From Lindgomyces ingoldianus (Eukaryota > Ascomycota > Dothideomycetes > Pleosporales > Lindgomycetaceae), in assembly GCF_010093535.1 (NCBI RefSeq), contig NW_022985170.1, positions 1,593,278 to 1,657,277 on the forward strand: a stretch of DNA of 64,000 nucleotides. The letters run 5' to 3'. The notes beneath the pieces are model-generated. The model was not told where the DNA came from, did no database searches, and was given only the letters and a program-made list of their open reading frames with translations. Numbering within the stretch: the first letter of the stretch is position 1; each line of letters begins with the position of its first letter. Shown here piece by piece: positions 46,928-59,116 of the stretch. The position numbers were made by a program, and so were the translations under genes.

Positions 46928-47927
46928 GTACCTCCCCCCTTATTAGGAAGGGAATCCTTTACATTAGTAGTTCTAGCATTAAGTTGTCTTTATTAAAGTA
47001 TAGGTTTAGTTTAGATAGGTATTAGGCGTAGAATTAGGTTACTATAGAGTTCTATTATAAAGCTTTTACAGGTTTTTATAATAGTTTATTATATCTAGTC
47101 TATTTTATAAAGTATTTATAAATATGTTTTTTCTTATTAAACTAGATTTATTTAACATCTTTTATAACATATTTTAGTTTATTATTTATAATAATAAGTT
47201 TAGGTAGCAGGTTTAGCTATCTAAGTAGATAGTTAGATTTAGAGGCTACTTAGCGCAGCAATAATACATAGAACACAGGGTGTATCTTTATGCTGTTAGG
47301 TAGGATTAATTAGTAAGCATGTAATAAGACTATATAAGCTACTATAAAAGGGCTAAAGTTTTTTTAATTAAGTTTTTTTAATTATTAGTTTATTTAGATA
47401 TTTTTAGTGTCTAGCTAGACCTTTTTACTAGCTGCATATATAAGGGCAGGAGTTTAAGATTAGTTTATATACTTTTATTAAAAAGCTTAAGCTTATATAA
47501 GCTTTTTATAAACATATTTAAATATATTTTAGATTTTATTAATAAGTCTATTTATATTTATTACTTATATAAATTAATAAGTTAGTTAGGGGGTATTTAT
47601 AAGTAGTTTAAATTTTATTTAAAGGTAGTATCTATAGTTTGCTAAAAATAAGAATACTTATATTAATTTAAATATTATGTTATTAGCTTTAAACTATACT
47701 ATAGCTAACTATTTTACCTAGTTATTTTACTAGTAGTTTATGTACACTTATAGGACTTATTTTATTATAGTGTTTATGTTCTTAGTCTAGCTGTTAGTCT
47801 CTAGGTAAAAAGCTATAAATAAATAGAGGATAATTTAGAGCTGTTTATAGAGTTTGTCTTAGAAGGCTAAGACAAACTGTGTACCTCTGTCTAATATAAT
47901 TATGTTAGGCAGGCTATAGTAAACTTA

Positions 47928-48300
47928 TGTAAAAAACAGGGTATACACTTCGCAATCAAGAGGTGTATTGACCAACAAGGGCGTAACTGTGACATAGGAG
48001 TACAATTAGTACCCGCCTAATTCCTAAGGCGATCCTCTGCTATCTAAAGAGGGCTTCTACAACTAGCTATATACTTCTCCAGAGAGCCAGGCACGGCAGC
48101 GCTGGTAGCGACAGATCTAGTATGCTGTAGGTCTAGTTTAAAGTATTACCTGTCTAGGATGCCTAGCTTTTTAGGCAAGGTAGGCATTGTCTAGAAAGTG
48201 TAGAGTTAACAGCACAGTTTAGAAGTTGTCTAGGACTGCCTAGTGCAGTCTAGGCTAGTCTACAACAGCCTAAGAAACACCTAGATAGCTAGTTATTACA
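47928..48300 (-). repeat. Gypsy C LTR, left
   Basis: 373 bp. The outer ~120 bases are intact (CACTTCGCAATCAAG, ACCAACAAGGGCGTAACTG), whereas the right LTR has TTTGTAATTAAG and similar. The inner half is mutated. Confidence 0.92.
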
Positions 48301-48721
48301 AAGCCCTATCTCTTTCTAAGGTGCAACCCTACGCCTAAATCTAAGCTTTTTTTTAAAGTTTAGAAGTTACATAATTTTGTGTTACTCTAAATTTAATCTA
48401 AAAGGTTAAATACTTTTTGCTAAGCTAAATTCTCTATTACACCTACACTCTACTCTACGCTTCTAGTACGTATTTTAGAGAGATTTTCTGCAGGAGCCCC
48501 TAGGCCTTCCTAGGGGTTCCTAGGGTGTTCTAGGGCCCCCCTAGGCTAGAGGACCCTATATAAAGCTCTGTCTGTCCTAGAGAGTCCCTATTCTAACTGC
48601 CTTTAGATTCTTCCTTAGCTAGCTACCCTAGCTAGCTATCCCCTGTCCTATTTTTAAGGCCTCTAGTCCTGTCTATTCTAATCTAGGCCCCTCTAGGCCC
48701 CCTAAGCTCTGTCTTGCATAT

Positions 48722-49014
48722 TTTACTACTAATAATGTCTTTTCTAGCTAGTAAGCAGTTAGATAGGATTACCTTAGCTGTAAATAAAGCCCTAGCTACT
48801 ATTAATCCCTACTTAACTTACCTTAATAAGATTATAAGCAGAATTATAGCGCATAAGCTAGGTATAATTCTACTATGCTGTTTCTTTATTAAGGAGGATT
48901 GCAACGTCTAGACTTGTAATACCTACATTTATTAAGGCTTGTTAGAGCCTAAGCGCACTAATAACCTCTTAAAGTGCAATAGCTGCTATAAGGGTGGCAA
49001 AGACTGCTATTAAG
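48722..49014 (+). pseudogene. possible antisense gene carried by Gypsy C (RIP-broken)
   Basis: On the strand opposite to the retrotransposon's pol, a frame opens at ATG 48,722 (an in-frame ATG also at 48,714) and runs about 97 codons with only three stops, two TAA and one TAG, each of which could derive from CAA or CAG. A TATA-like CTATATAAAG lies about 165 bases upstream (48,555-48,564). After an alanine/leucine-rich N-terminal part (NKALATINPYLTYLNK), the frame becomes Cys-rich (EDCNV-TC ... CNSCYKGGKDCY), reminiscent of a zinc-binding cluster. I do not recognise the family. It could be an accessory ORF of the element or chance. Confidence 0.35.
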
Positions 49015-50300
49015 TAGGTTATCCTAGGGCTGTTTATAGCTGTCTAGGGGTCCCTAAGGTGCTTCTTAGTTCTTTTTGCTAATTTTTAAGTTATAGTGCC
49101 TAAAGGACTATTGCCTAGTAATTATAACTATTATAAGCACTATCTTTAGCAGTTTTTTCTAGCTTAAGACCTAAATTAACCTTAGCAACACTTAAAAGTA
49201 CTTGCTAGACATTATTAAGAGTCTTTATAAAAAAGTTAATAAAGTTATTATTTATCTTAATAAGTTTATAATCTCTAGCTACTTTTTAAACTCTTCTAGG
49301 TTTCTCTAGGGGTCTCTAGGGATTTCTAGGGGTTTCTAGACTAATTCTTGCTAGGCTTGTCTGCAGCAAGATAGCTAGTAACGCCCTAACCCCCCTCTAT
49401 GTTAGTAAGAAGGTGTTTAGAGACTTAGGTATTATTAGTCTTAGTAAAGTAGAGAAAAGGGTATTAGTAAAGTGTAAAAAGAGAATAAGTAATAATAATA
49501 GCTTAAGACCCCTTTCTTTAGTCTCTAAGCGCGTCTACACTGTATGTTCTCTAACCTATACCTATCTAAGCTCTTCTAGAGCAGTCTAACCCTGTCTAGG
49601 GTACTTAGCCTTTTACTGCTAATTTTAGTGTTCTTTAGGCTTAGGTCCTCTTCCTTACTAAGAAATTTTATAAAAGCAAGTAAAGCATGTAGAAAACTAA
49701 CTTTACTTATAATTTTAATGCTTTTAACTCTAAGTAAAACATTTTCTAGAGATAAAGCAAGTTGTCTACCTTTATTTTTAGTTTTCTTAGCATTTTTTTT
49801 TTTTATATTAGTCTAGTAGATCTAGGGGTCTCTAGGCCTGTCTAGGCCCCCTAGGATAGGTTTTACCTTTTCTAGGTTTCTACCTGCTATTCTCTCCTCC
49901 TCTAGGACAGTTTAGTCTATTTTTGCATAGCAGTAGCTTCTTTAGAAATAGTTATAGCACTTTATACTCTTCTTATATTTTCTTTAGTAGCTTACTTTTT
50001 TTTTAGGTTTCTCTAGTAAAGTCTAGGCTTTATAGTACATCTATCCCCTTTCTTAGAGGTATCTAGGCTAGTCTAGGGGTAATCTAGACTAATCTAGTAG
50101 TATTTAAAAATAAGGATAGTAAAAAATAAGCTAAGTTTCTAAAGTTTATAGTGCTTAAAAGTTTTTTTTAAATGTTCTAAGCTTTTATAGAGTTGTTTAG
50201 TCTAGGTTTGTTTCTTTTAGTCTAGTCCCTCTTAGCCTAATTTAGCCTTCCCTTCTCTCTCTTTATTCTCTCTTATACTAGTAGTCCTACTTATCTCTAG
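49015..50300. other. extra 3' region of Gypsy C rich in CTAGG repeats
   Basis: Non-pol sequence inside Gypsy C in which CTAGG/TCTAGGGG words recur unusually often (for example 49,296-49,340 and 49,818-49,880). A 62-codon + frame at 49,628-49,816 is Leu/Ser-rich with no recognisable domain. This might be a degenerate accessory gene region or an unrecognised small insertion; I found no internal target duplication. Confidence 0.4.
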
Positions 50301-53300
50301 AATTTATTTATAGCCCTTTTAAATATATCTTCTGCTAAGAGCAGTTAGTTATCTTCCTTCTTAAACCCTTTCTAGCGTACTCTGTATAGCTATATTCCCT
50401 TATGCAGCTCTTAGTCTACAATGTAGTTTACGTCCTATATATCTGTTCCTGCTTAAGGTATCACTGCCTTAGCTAGGGGTTATTTGCAAGGTAACAGGTA
50501 ACTTAGAGGTGCTAGCTTAAAAAGGCTAACATAGAATACTAGGTAAATCTAAAAGCTAGCTAGTAAGTCTAAGTAGTAAGATTAAGTTCTATATATAGCA
50601 GAAACTTTTTAAAAGCTTATATATTTATTATCTAGCTTTTTTTTTAGCTAAAAGGTAGTAATGTTCTTAGTGCTAAAGTATACCTAGTTCTTTACTAAGT
50701 ATATTTTATGTTTATGTGTTTTATTATGCTATTACTTCTAGTACTCTTGTGCTGTCTTAAGGTGTTTAGCTAGCTTCTACCTAGTCTAGGCTAGTTTATT
50801 ACTATTTTAGAGTGCTTATAAAGAAATACTAGCTTTTTTTACTTATTTTAGCACGTCTGTGGACAGCAGATCCTTCCTATAGACAGCCTAGAATAGCAAT
50901 ATCCCTATAGAGCTGTGGACAGTGTTGTTGTAGGCATATTCTGTGTTAGAGAGAATCTCTGCCTAGTTATCCTACTTATAGTTACAGTATATTTAAAGAT
51001 ACTGCTTTAATGTTTAGTTTTAGCGCTTAGTCTAGCTATTAGTTTATAAGTAAAAAGTAGTAGAAAGAAGTTTCTTTATTCTTAAGTAGGCTGTAAATGT
51101 CTTTTAATAAGCAGACATAAACAGGGCTCCCTAGTCTGTTATAATAAAAAAGGGGGGGCTGTAAAGTCTTAGGATTTTTTACTTAAAAGTCTTAGCTAAG
51201 GCTGCTGCCTTTAAAGTGCCTTTACTAGAGATGTAGTAGGCTATTTTAAAAAAATAATTAATTATAACTAGAATACTATTATAGCTCCTTCTATTTAACT
51301 AGCTAGGTAGTAGCTCTGTAATAAAATCTATAGAGATATCCTCCTAGATCCTAGAGGGGACTAGGAGAGGCTAGAGTTCCCTATATAGGGCATGTTAAGG
51401 GGATTTCGCGCGTTAGCAGGCCTAGCATGTGCTAAGGTAGTCTTTAGTGTATTACTGCATGCCTAGCTAATAGAAGTCTTTTTATACCTAATAAAGGGTT
51501 TTACTAAATCTAAAATAGCCTACTAAGAGATAGTTATAGTAGGCCTAGAGGGCTTAAATTCTTACTTCTCTAAGTATATAAGTTTTCTTTTTATAGGTAA
51601 GAAGTCTCTTTTTCTCTTTTAATTACCTGCCTACTTAGTCTAGTTAGTTCTTTACATTTTTTTTCTAAGCCTTTCTTACGCCTTTAGCGTGCAGATTTTT
51701 TCTAAGCCCTTTTATAATTACTCTTGTTAAAGAGCTTTTTAGGCTTTAGGTTTTATCTACTATTCTAGTAGTACCTAAGGCTTTTATCTTAGTTACTTAG
51801 GTAACAGCTACTATTTTTAGCTGTCCTAGGCCCTTCTAGAGTAATCTTGCCCTGTCTAGCTCTAGTTTACACTGTAGATTACAAAGTGCCTACTCCTATA
51901 ATTCTAAGCTGTCTTTATTATTACTTTTTTTACTCTTTTTATAATTAGGCCTCCTTAAGGGCCTGTTAGCAGGGTTAGTCTTACCTAGTTAATAATAGAT
52001 TTAAAAGTTAAAAGTAGCTACTTACTCTACTTACTAAGCCTACCTTTTAGTTAAGGTCTTAGTAGTTATAAACTCTTAGAAGTTAGCATAGTCTATTAGA
52101 AGTTCTATTATGTAGGCAGCTTTCTTTAGATAGTAGCGCTAGTGTTTAAAGCCCTCTACTATAGCAAGTAGCTTACTATTATAAGTGTTATAGTTATATT
52201 CTGCTGCTATTATTTTGCGTAAGAAAAAAGCTATAGGGTGCTACTAGTCCTTTCTTACCCTGTCTAGCCTAGGCTAGCTTAGAATTTTTAAAATTGCATA
52301 TTCTAAGGCATTAGTTTTAACTTAGTAGTGTAGGTTAAAATTAAAATATACTAGTAGTAGTCCTTTAGTAAATCTACTCTTTAGTTTATTAAAGGCAGAC
52401 ACTACTTAAAGACTTAGCACTAGGGGGATAGACTCTTTTTTATGTTACTAATAGCCTTTCTTAGCTAAACCTTAAAGTTATTAAGTAAGCTAGTGTAAAA
52501 AGGTAGTAATCTACAAGAATTTTTTTATAAAGTATTAGTAGTAGTTAGTAAACCCTAAAAAGATCTAGATCTCTCTTATAGTTCTAAGAATTAGCCACCT
52601 TTAAATAGCTTTAACTTAGTCCTCCTTTATCTAGACCTCTTCTAGGGTGATAATAAAGCCTAGGTACTTTACTTTATTTATGTAAAATTTACATTTTAAG
52701 AGCTTAGTGTATAGCTTATGCTAAAAAAGCCTAGATAAGACTAAGTAAACATGCTTCTTATGCTTAACTTTATTTTAAAAGTAGATAAGTATATTATCTA
52801 AGTAGATAATACAACATATGTTAAAAAGGTCTAATAGCGTAGAGTTAATGTAACTCTAGAAGACTACTAGGGTGTTTATAAGTCTAAAGAGCATTATAGT
52901 GTATTTAAAATAGCTATAGCAGGTCTAGAAGGCAGTCTTCTACTTATCCCCCTCCTTAATCTAAATGTAGTAGTAGGTGTTGCGCAGGTCTAGTTTAGAG
53001 TAGATTTTAGCGCAGCCTAATTAATCTAAAGATTCTCTAATTAATAAAAGAAAGTATTAGTTTTTTACTATAATAGCATTAAAGCCTTAGTAGTCTATAT
53101 AGAGTTAAAGTGTTCTATCCTTTTTTTTATAAATAAAATAGGGGCCCTTGCCCTTAACATTAAGCAGTGTATTTATCCCTGTTCTAGGTTTGTCTAGATA
53201 TACTTTTATAGAACTTCTACCTTAGTAGTAAAGAGACTATAAAAAGGGCTATATAAAGGTTCTTTTTTCTTATCTAAGTTAATTATAAGCTTATGTAGGC

Positions 53301-53800
53301 TATAGTTAGGCAGGAGGGAGGTGTTATGTTTTAAGAATGCTTTTTAAAACTCTTTAAAGTATGCTAACAGCAGCTTAGGCTCCTCTAAGGTTAGTTAAAA
53401 TGTACAAGTAATTGCTATTATAAACGTGTTATTATTAAGGTCTATTAGTACTTTTATAAATGCCTTTAGGCTGTCTAGACTAATCTTTTTATAAAGTTAG
53501 CAGCGTTTTTAAAAATAGACTATCTTATGCATAAAGTTAAAAGTTAGGTTTTATTCTTTTAGCTAAAGCATGCCTAATATTATACTATAACTAGAGATTC
53601 TTATTATAAAGAAGGTAAATTTACTTACTTAAAACTACCTCCTACTATCTTTAATATAGTAAAAGATGTTAGCCCTTTTTATAACCTCTAATAGCTGTCC
53701 TTCTAGAGATATAAAGAAGCCTAGGTCTACTAGGTTAACTACTACACCTGCTTATTTAGTAAGGTTTTAATCTAGAAAGTTTACCTTTGCCCTAGAGTCT
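50300..53800 (-). pseudogene. Gypsy C pol remnant with chromodomain
   Basis: Reverse transcriptase, RNase H, integrase and chromodomain can be followed on the minus strand from about 53.8 to 50.3 kb. Stops and Asp-to-Asn changes are of RIP type. Not functional. Confidence 0.75.
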
Positions 53801-55237
53801 ATTATAGCTTAGTAGTAGTAAGAGAAAGTTAGACCTCTAACAGCTTTTAAAAGAGATATAAGTGTTACCTTTATAGCACTAGGCCTAGCTTTTTAGGTAC
53901 TTGCTGCTACTACTTTTTGCCCCTCTAAGTATTCTACCTAGCCTATAAGACACAGGGGGGGGCGTCCTAGGGCGCAGCTTTTCCTGCTAGGTTGTCCTTT
54001 TTAAGAGGATAGTTTCTCTGCACATAGCTCTACTTATAATAGTTATAGCAGCCTCTCTCTTTCTAGTCTTTAGCTTTTTATGCCCTTTTAGCTTCTAACT
54101 TTTAGGGCTTAGTAGCTATAAAGTTATAAAGCTTTATATTATTTTCTTAGTGTTAGTTGCTCTAGAGTTTCTTGTAACCTGCTTAGCTTTTTAAGGGGTG
54201 TTCTGCTTCTTCTAAGGGCCTCTTACCACCCCTACAGTTCCCTTCTGCCTAGAGGACCTGCTAGTGCTAGTTAGCCTCTATCTCTAATTTAAAGAGACTA
54301 CTCTACACCTTTAGTTAAAAGTCTAGCCTGTACTACACTTTTCTATCTAGGGCAGAGAAAAAGTTATGTATTAAGTTCTAATTTAAGTTATTTAGGGCTT
54401 TAATAAAGTTAATATTCTTTTACTAAGTTTTAAAATAGTTAAAAAGTTTAGTAAAAGTTTAATTTTCTTAATTTATGTTTTTAATTTTTTACCTAGCTAA
54501 ATTTTTTTTTTTTAGGCATGTCTAAAAAAGCTTAACAGTGTTTCCTTTATAAAGCCCTAGTGTAATTAGGTTAGGTAGTTAACTGTAGGGATTACACATA
54601 CCACCCTATTCTAACAGTTGCAGGGGTCCTCCCCTAGGTAGCGCTAGCAGAACTCTACCTATAATGCTGTATTTAGAAAGACTAAGAGGTTTTAGATATA
54701 TTTCTTACAGCTTCTAATATATGCTTATAGTTGCTTACAGGACTTTTTTTTAAACTTTAGGGGTTAGTTAGGCTTAGGCAACTATAGCCTAAAAGAGGTG
54801 CCCACAGGAGCAGCTGTCCTAGGTGGGAATAATAAGGGTTAGCTAGTGGCCGTCTATAGAGGGGCTGCTGGCCCTAGCCCTACAGGGGTTAGGTTATTAT
54901 AGAGGGAGTTGTAAGGCTTTTAAAGAGATTATAATGTTTTTCTTAATTAGTCTTTTTAAAGTTATTCTAGTCTTTTTTTTTTTTCTTTTACTTTTTTTCT
55001 TAGTTCTTCTTATTAGATCTTAGCATTTAGTTAAGTAATGTTATTTATTATAATCTTCTCTAAGAGTGTCTTAGCCTAGGTAAAGAGGTCTAGGGGTAGC
55101 AGTCTTTAAAAAAGTTGCGCAAATGTCCCCCCTTTGTTAGGTAGTCTATCTGCAGAGGGAGTCTGTAAGTCTTGTATAACGCTAGCTTAGGTAGCAATAG
55201 TTATGCTAGGTATTATTAGGTAAGTAAAGAATTATAT

Positions 55238-55610
55238 TATAAAAAACAGAGTATACACTTTGTAATTAAGAGGTGTATTAACTAACAAAAGTATAACTAT
55301 AACATAGAAGTATAATTAGTACTTGCCTAATTTTTAAAGCAATCCTTTACTATCTAAAGAGGGCTTCTACAACTAGCTATATACTTCTCTAGAGAGCCAG
55401 GCACGGCAGCGCTGGTAGCGACAGATCTAGTATGCTGTAGGTCTAGTTTAAAGTATTACCTGTCTAGGATGCCCAGCTTTTTAGGCAAGGTAGGCATTGT
55501 CTAGGAAGTGCGGGGTTAACGGCACAGTTCAGGAGTTGTCCGGGACTGCCTAGTGCAGTCTAGGCCAGTCTACGACAGCCTAGGAAACACCTGGATAGCC
55601 GGTCGTTACA
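55238..55610 (-). repeat. Gypsy C LTR, right
   Basis: 373 bp. Here the inner (left) part is mutated and the outer ~230 bases are preserved (GTGCGGGGTTAACGGCAC, TTGTCCGGGACTGCC, GCCGGTCGTTACA), the mirror image of the left LTR. Confidence 0.92.
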
Positions 55611-58600
55611 ACTTATACATATTAGTAGAATAACTAGGCTATATTAGAGGCAGTTATAGAAGAACATAGTATTAAGTGTTAATACTTAGTTAAGTAATTA
55701 ACAACTACTATAATATTTATGTACCCTTTAGATAAAGGTAAGTTTATAATAAAATTAATTAATATATCTTTCTAAGCTTATTTAAAGATTAGAAGTAGTT
55801 TAAGTAGGCTATTATACCTTTTTAAAAAGGCCTTTACTTTACAGCAAGTATAGCAACATAATACATATTAGTGTACAGTATAGAACATGCAGGGCTAGTA
55901 GTACTCTCTCTGTAGTAGGTTAAGAGTCTTTCCTCTGCCTAGGTGTCCTTTAATAGGCAAGTTATATATAATTTAGAGTAGTTTAATTCTTAGTTTATTA
56001 AAATTAAAGATTATAAGTTAGTTATAGTATAGTTTAAACCTTAATAAGGTTTATTTAAATGCTATTTATAAAAATTACATATCCTAAATATATAACCTTT
56101 AATTAGTAGAACTTGCATTTATTTATATTAAGTTATAAACCTACTTCTTCTATAGCCTTTAGCACTAGGCGTACATACTGTTTATGCTTTAAAAAGCTAT
56201 TACTATAGATTAGAATATTATTAATATACATAGTGCAGAACACATCTAGGTAGAGTTAGAGTAAGTTGTTTATAAAATATTAAAAAGTACTAGGCGTGTT
56301 AGCTAAGCTAAAGGGCATTACTAGGTACTTAAATAGTCTATATTAAGTCTACAACGCTGTTAGCTACTTATTACTCTTTACTATTTTTAGCTTATTAAAG
56401 GCAGTAATAATATCTAACTTTATAAAATACTTTACTTTACTTAGTTAGCTTAAAGTTTTCTATAAAAAAAGAATTAAGTATTAGTTTTTAATAGTAACAG
56501 CATTTAGTTTTTAGTAGTTAACATAGAATTAAAGCCTACTCTTAGGTTTCTTTATAAATAGTATAAGTAACACTACTAGTAAAAAGCTAGCTTAAATAAA
56601 CTTTTTTTTTAAGTTTTTATTAAAGTATTTTTAAAGCACTTTTAATTTATTTAGTAACATTTTATATAGTAGCCTATAACTAGGTTATTTACTAGGCTTA
56701 AAAGTTATCTAGTAATTATATAAATATTATATTAAAAGCTTATTAAACTTATCTTAAAAAAAACATATAATAAGTTGTAGTAGTTTTAAGAGACTATTAT
56801 TTTTAAGTTAGTGTGTTTTTAGAAAGCTAAAGCTTAGTCTATATTAGAAATTATAACTACATAGATTTTATAATCTAGTTATTAAGCTAGAGTTATAAAT
56901 AGAGTAGGTTCTATATAGTAGATGTCTATTTACTATTTAAGTCCTAGTTTATGTTTAAATTAAGTAAGTAAAGATTTTTTAAAGGCTTTTTTTTTTTAAG
57001 TTTAAGTAGTTGTTAAATTATCTTATATAGCTTATTTTAGTAAAAGGCCTAGCTTATTAGCCTTACTTAGGTAGTTTTTTTTTAAGTTATTAGAAAGTAA
57101 GTTTAAAAACTTTTTATATTAAGTACTACTTAAGTGTTGTTTAAGTGTAAGTGTAAGCATATATTTTAGTATTAAAAAAAGTTAAAGTTTAGAACTTACT
57201 CTTAGTAATTAAAGGCAACCTTATGCTAATATAGCTATAGTTGTTCTAAGATTAAGTTATAACATTTTATGTTTATTACATAGAGCTTAATCTACTCTTT
57301 ATAGTGTTAGTAAGTAATTATAATAGTTATAGTATAAAAAATAAAACTTTTTTTAAGTAATTTTTTATTAAATTTAGTTAAGTAAATTATTTAAGTAAGT
57401 AGTGTTAATTAAAGATTTAGTTTACGCACTAGTTCTCTATTAATATAACTTATGCTATTTACTTCTAAGTTAATAAGAGCTTATATTAAAGCTAATATAG
57501 TTTCTTATTATAAATATATAAAAATATTAACTTAGTACTTTTAGTTATTAGTAAGGGACTTAGCTTATAAGTTAGTAAAGATCTAGTGTTAAATTAGTTC
57601 TAAAAAGTAACTTAGCCCTAGAACAAGCCTTTTTACAGGCTTCTACTGCTATAGCTGCAGCTATGTTAAAAGTAGTAAGAAAGATTAAAGCTTAAATATA
57701 AGTTAAAGCTTTTATAAAAATAAAATTAAAATAGTAAAATTTTTTAATAAGTGCTAGCAGCGCTACTTATATAGACTTAAAAAAAAGAATAAAGCAGTTT
57801 TAGAAAATATAACTATACTTACTATACTTAAAGTATTAACTTTTTTTTTTATAATTTTTACACTTTTTAGAACTAACTAAAGCATAATTTAAATTAATTT
57901 TTATTATATTAGAGTTTTTATTTATAACTGCGCTAGTTTAGGGGCGTATTAAGGCTTGTACAGGAAGGAACCTTATGTTATTATTATAGGTAGCAATTAG
58001 GTTTACATACGCGTTAAGGTTATTTAAAAGGGGTTCTTCTACTATAGCGCGTTACAGTTTAGTTAAAAGAGAGTTATATAAGGCTATAATTAGACTTATC
58101 TTATTTAGGCTTATATTAAATGCAAGTTAGTAGAACTTAGTAAAGTGTAAAGTAAAGCTTTTTTTTTTTATTATAAAGTGTTTAGGCAACTTAAAGCTGT
58201 TAACTTTTTATTTAAGTCTTTATAAGTTACTTATAAAAATACTATAAATTAATTTAAGTTAATAATATCCTTATTTATTAGTAAGTTAATTAAGGCTGTT
58301 ATATTATAGTTAAGTTAAAAGTAAGCATATAGTAACTAAAAGTGTTTAGAAAAAAATTAGTCTATATTTCTTTTAAGTTTATATTAAAGCTTATATAAAA
58401 AGAAAGGTAAGTCTTTTTATTTTTTATTAAATAGTAAAAGATTAAAGAGTTAGTTAGATTTTATTACTAAGTTAAAAAAGTTATAAGTTATAGGTAGTAT
58501 TAAGTAGAAAAAAGTTAAGCTATCTTTAGACTTTTAAGTAAGCTTTAAAGCTAGTAAGTTTTTAGTTCTTACTACTATAATAAAAGTTAAGGTAGAAATA

Positions 58601-58798
58601 GACTACTTAATAATATAAAGCTGTTCTTTAAAGTCCTTTTAAAAAGCTTTAAAGCTTATAACATAGCAGCTTTCTTATAAAATAAGTGCTTTTTAGAAGG
58701 CTTTTTAGCTTACTTTAATAGCTTAAAGTTATGTAAGTACTAAGCTTATTAAATTAAATTTAGAGGCTATTCTTAGCTAAAGTTTTAACATAATATAA

Positions 58799-59116
58799 TG
58801 TTATAATTATGCATAAGTAAGGTTATAGAGCTTTATAAAGGTCTAGTTTAATTACTATGTAAGGTATTATAGTAAGTATAAGACATTATGTAAGAAATAA
58901 AAAGGTTTAGAAAGAAATTAGTAATTAAATACTTAGCTTAGATGTCTAAGCGCTTTAGATATAAATTAAGCCTGTTCTAGGTTTAGTTAGTGTTAAGGCA
59001 GTTTGTGCTTAAGTTTATATCTGTGTTGTGTCATGTTCGTGTCAGACGTGCACCAATAATACTCCAGTACGCGTCCAATACGGTTATGTCTGGGATCCGG
59101 GGAGGATACCGTGACA
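58799..59116 (-). repeat. Gypsy B LTR, right (5' LTR of the minus copy)
   Basis: 318 bp. The inner start is mutated (TGTTATAATTATGCATAAG) and the outer ~100 bases are preserved (GTTCGTGTCAGACGTGCACC, GTACGCGTCC, GATCCGGGGAGGATACC). Confidence 0.92.

Larger units (their letters stand above)
47928..55610 (-). mobile_element. Gypsy family C chromovirus, minus copy (7683 bp), innermost layer
   Basis: Two 373-bp LTRs (47,928-48,300 and 55,238-55,610), target duplication ACTTA (47,923-47,927 and 55,611-55,615). The minus orientation comes from the RT reading on that strand: YLDNILIY at about 52,781-52,810 (expected YLDD). RNase H and integrase follow toward lower coordinates (about 52,600-50,600), then a chromodomain (about 50,440-50,300; text NYIVD...LYRVR.KGFKKEDN...LAEDI). 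Gag lies toward 54-55 kb. Between the chromodomain and the left LTR are about 2 kb of extra sequence, unusual for a chromovirus. Confidence 0.88.
46610..59116 (-). mobile_element. Gypsy family B chromovirus, minus copy, deleted and split by Gypsy C
   Basis: LTRs 46,610-46,927 and 58,799-59,116 (318 bp each), target duplication CACGT (46,605-46,609 and 59,117-59,121). Its own internal sequence is 46,928-47,927 and 55,616-58,798. Without the Gypsy C insertion it is 4819 bp, 842 bp shorter than the + copy. The deletion junction is at about 56,025-56,029 and removes the end of RT and the RNase H region. The rest is colinear with the + copy and RIP-degraded. Confidence 0.88.
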
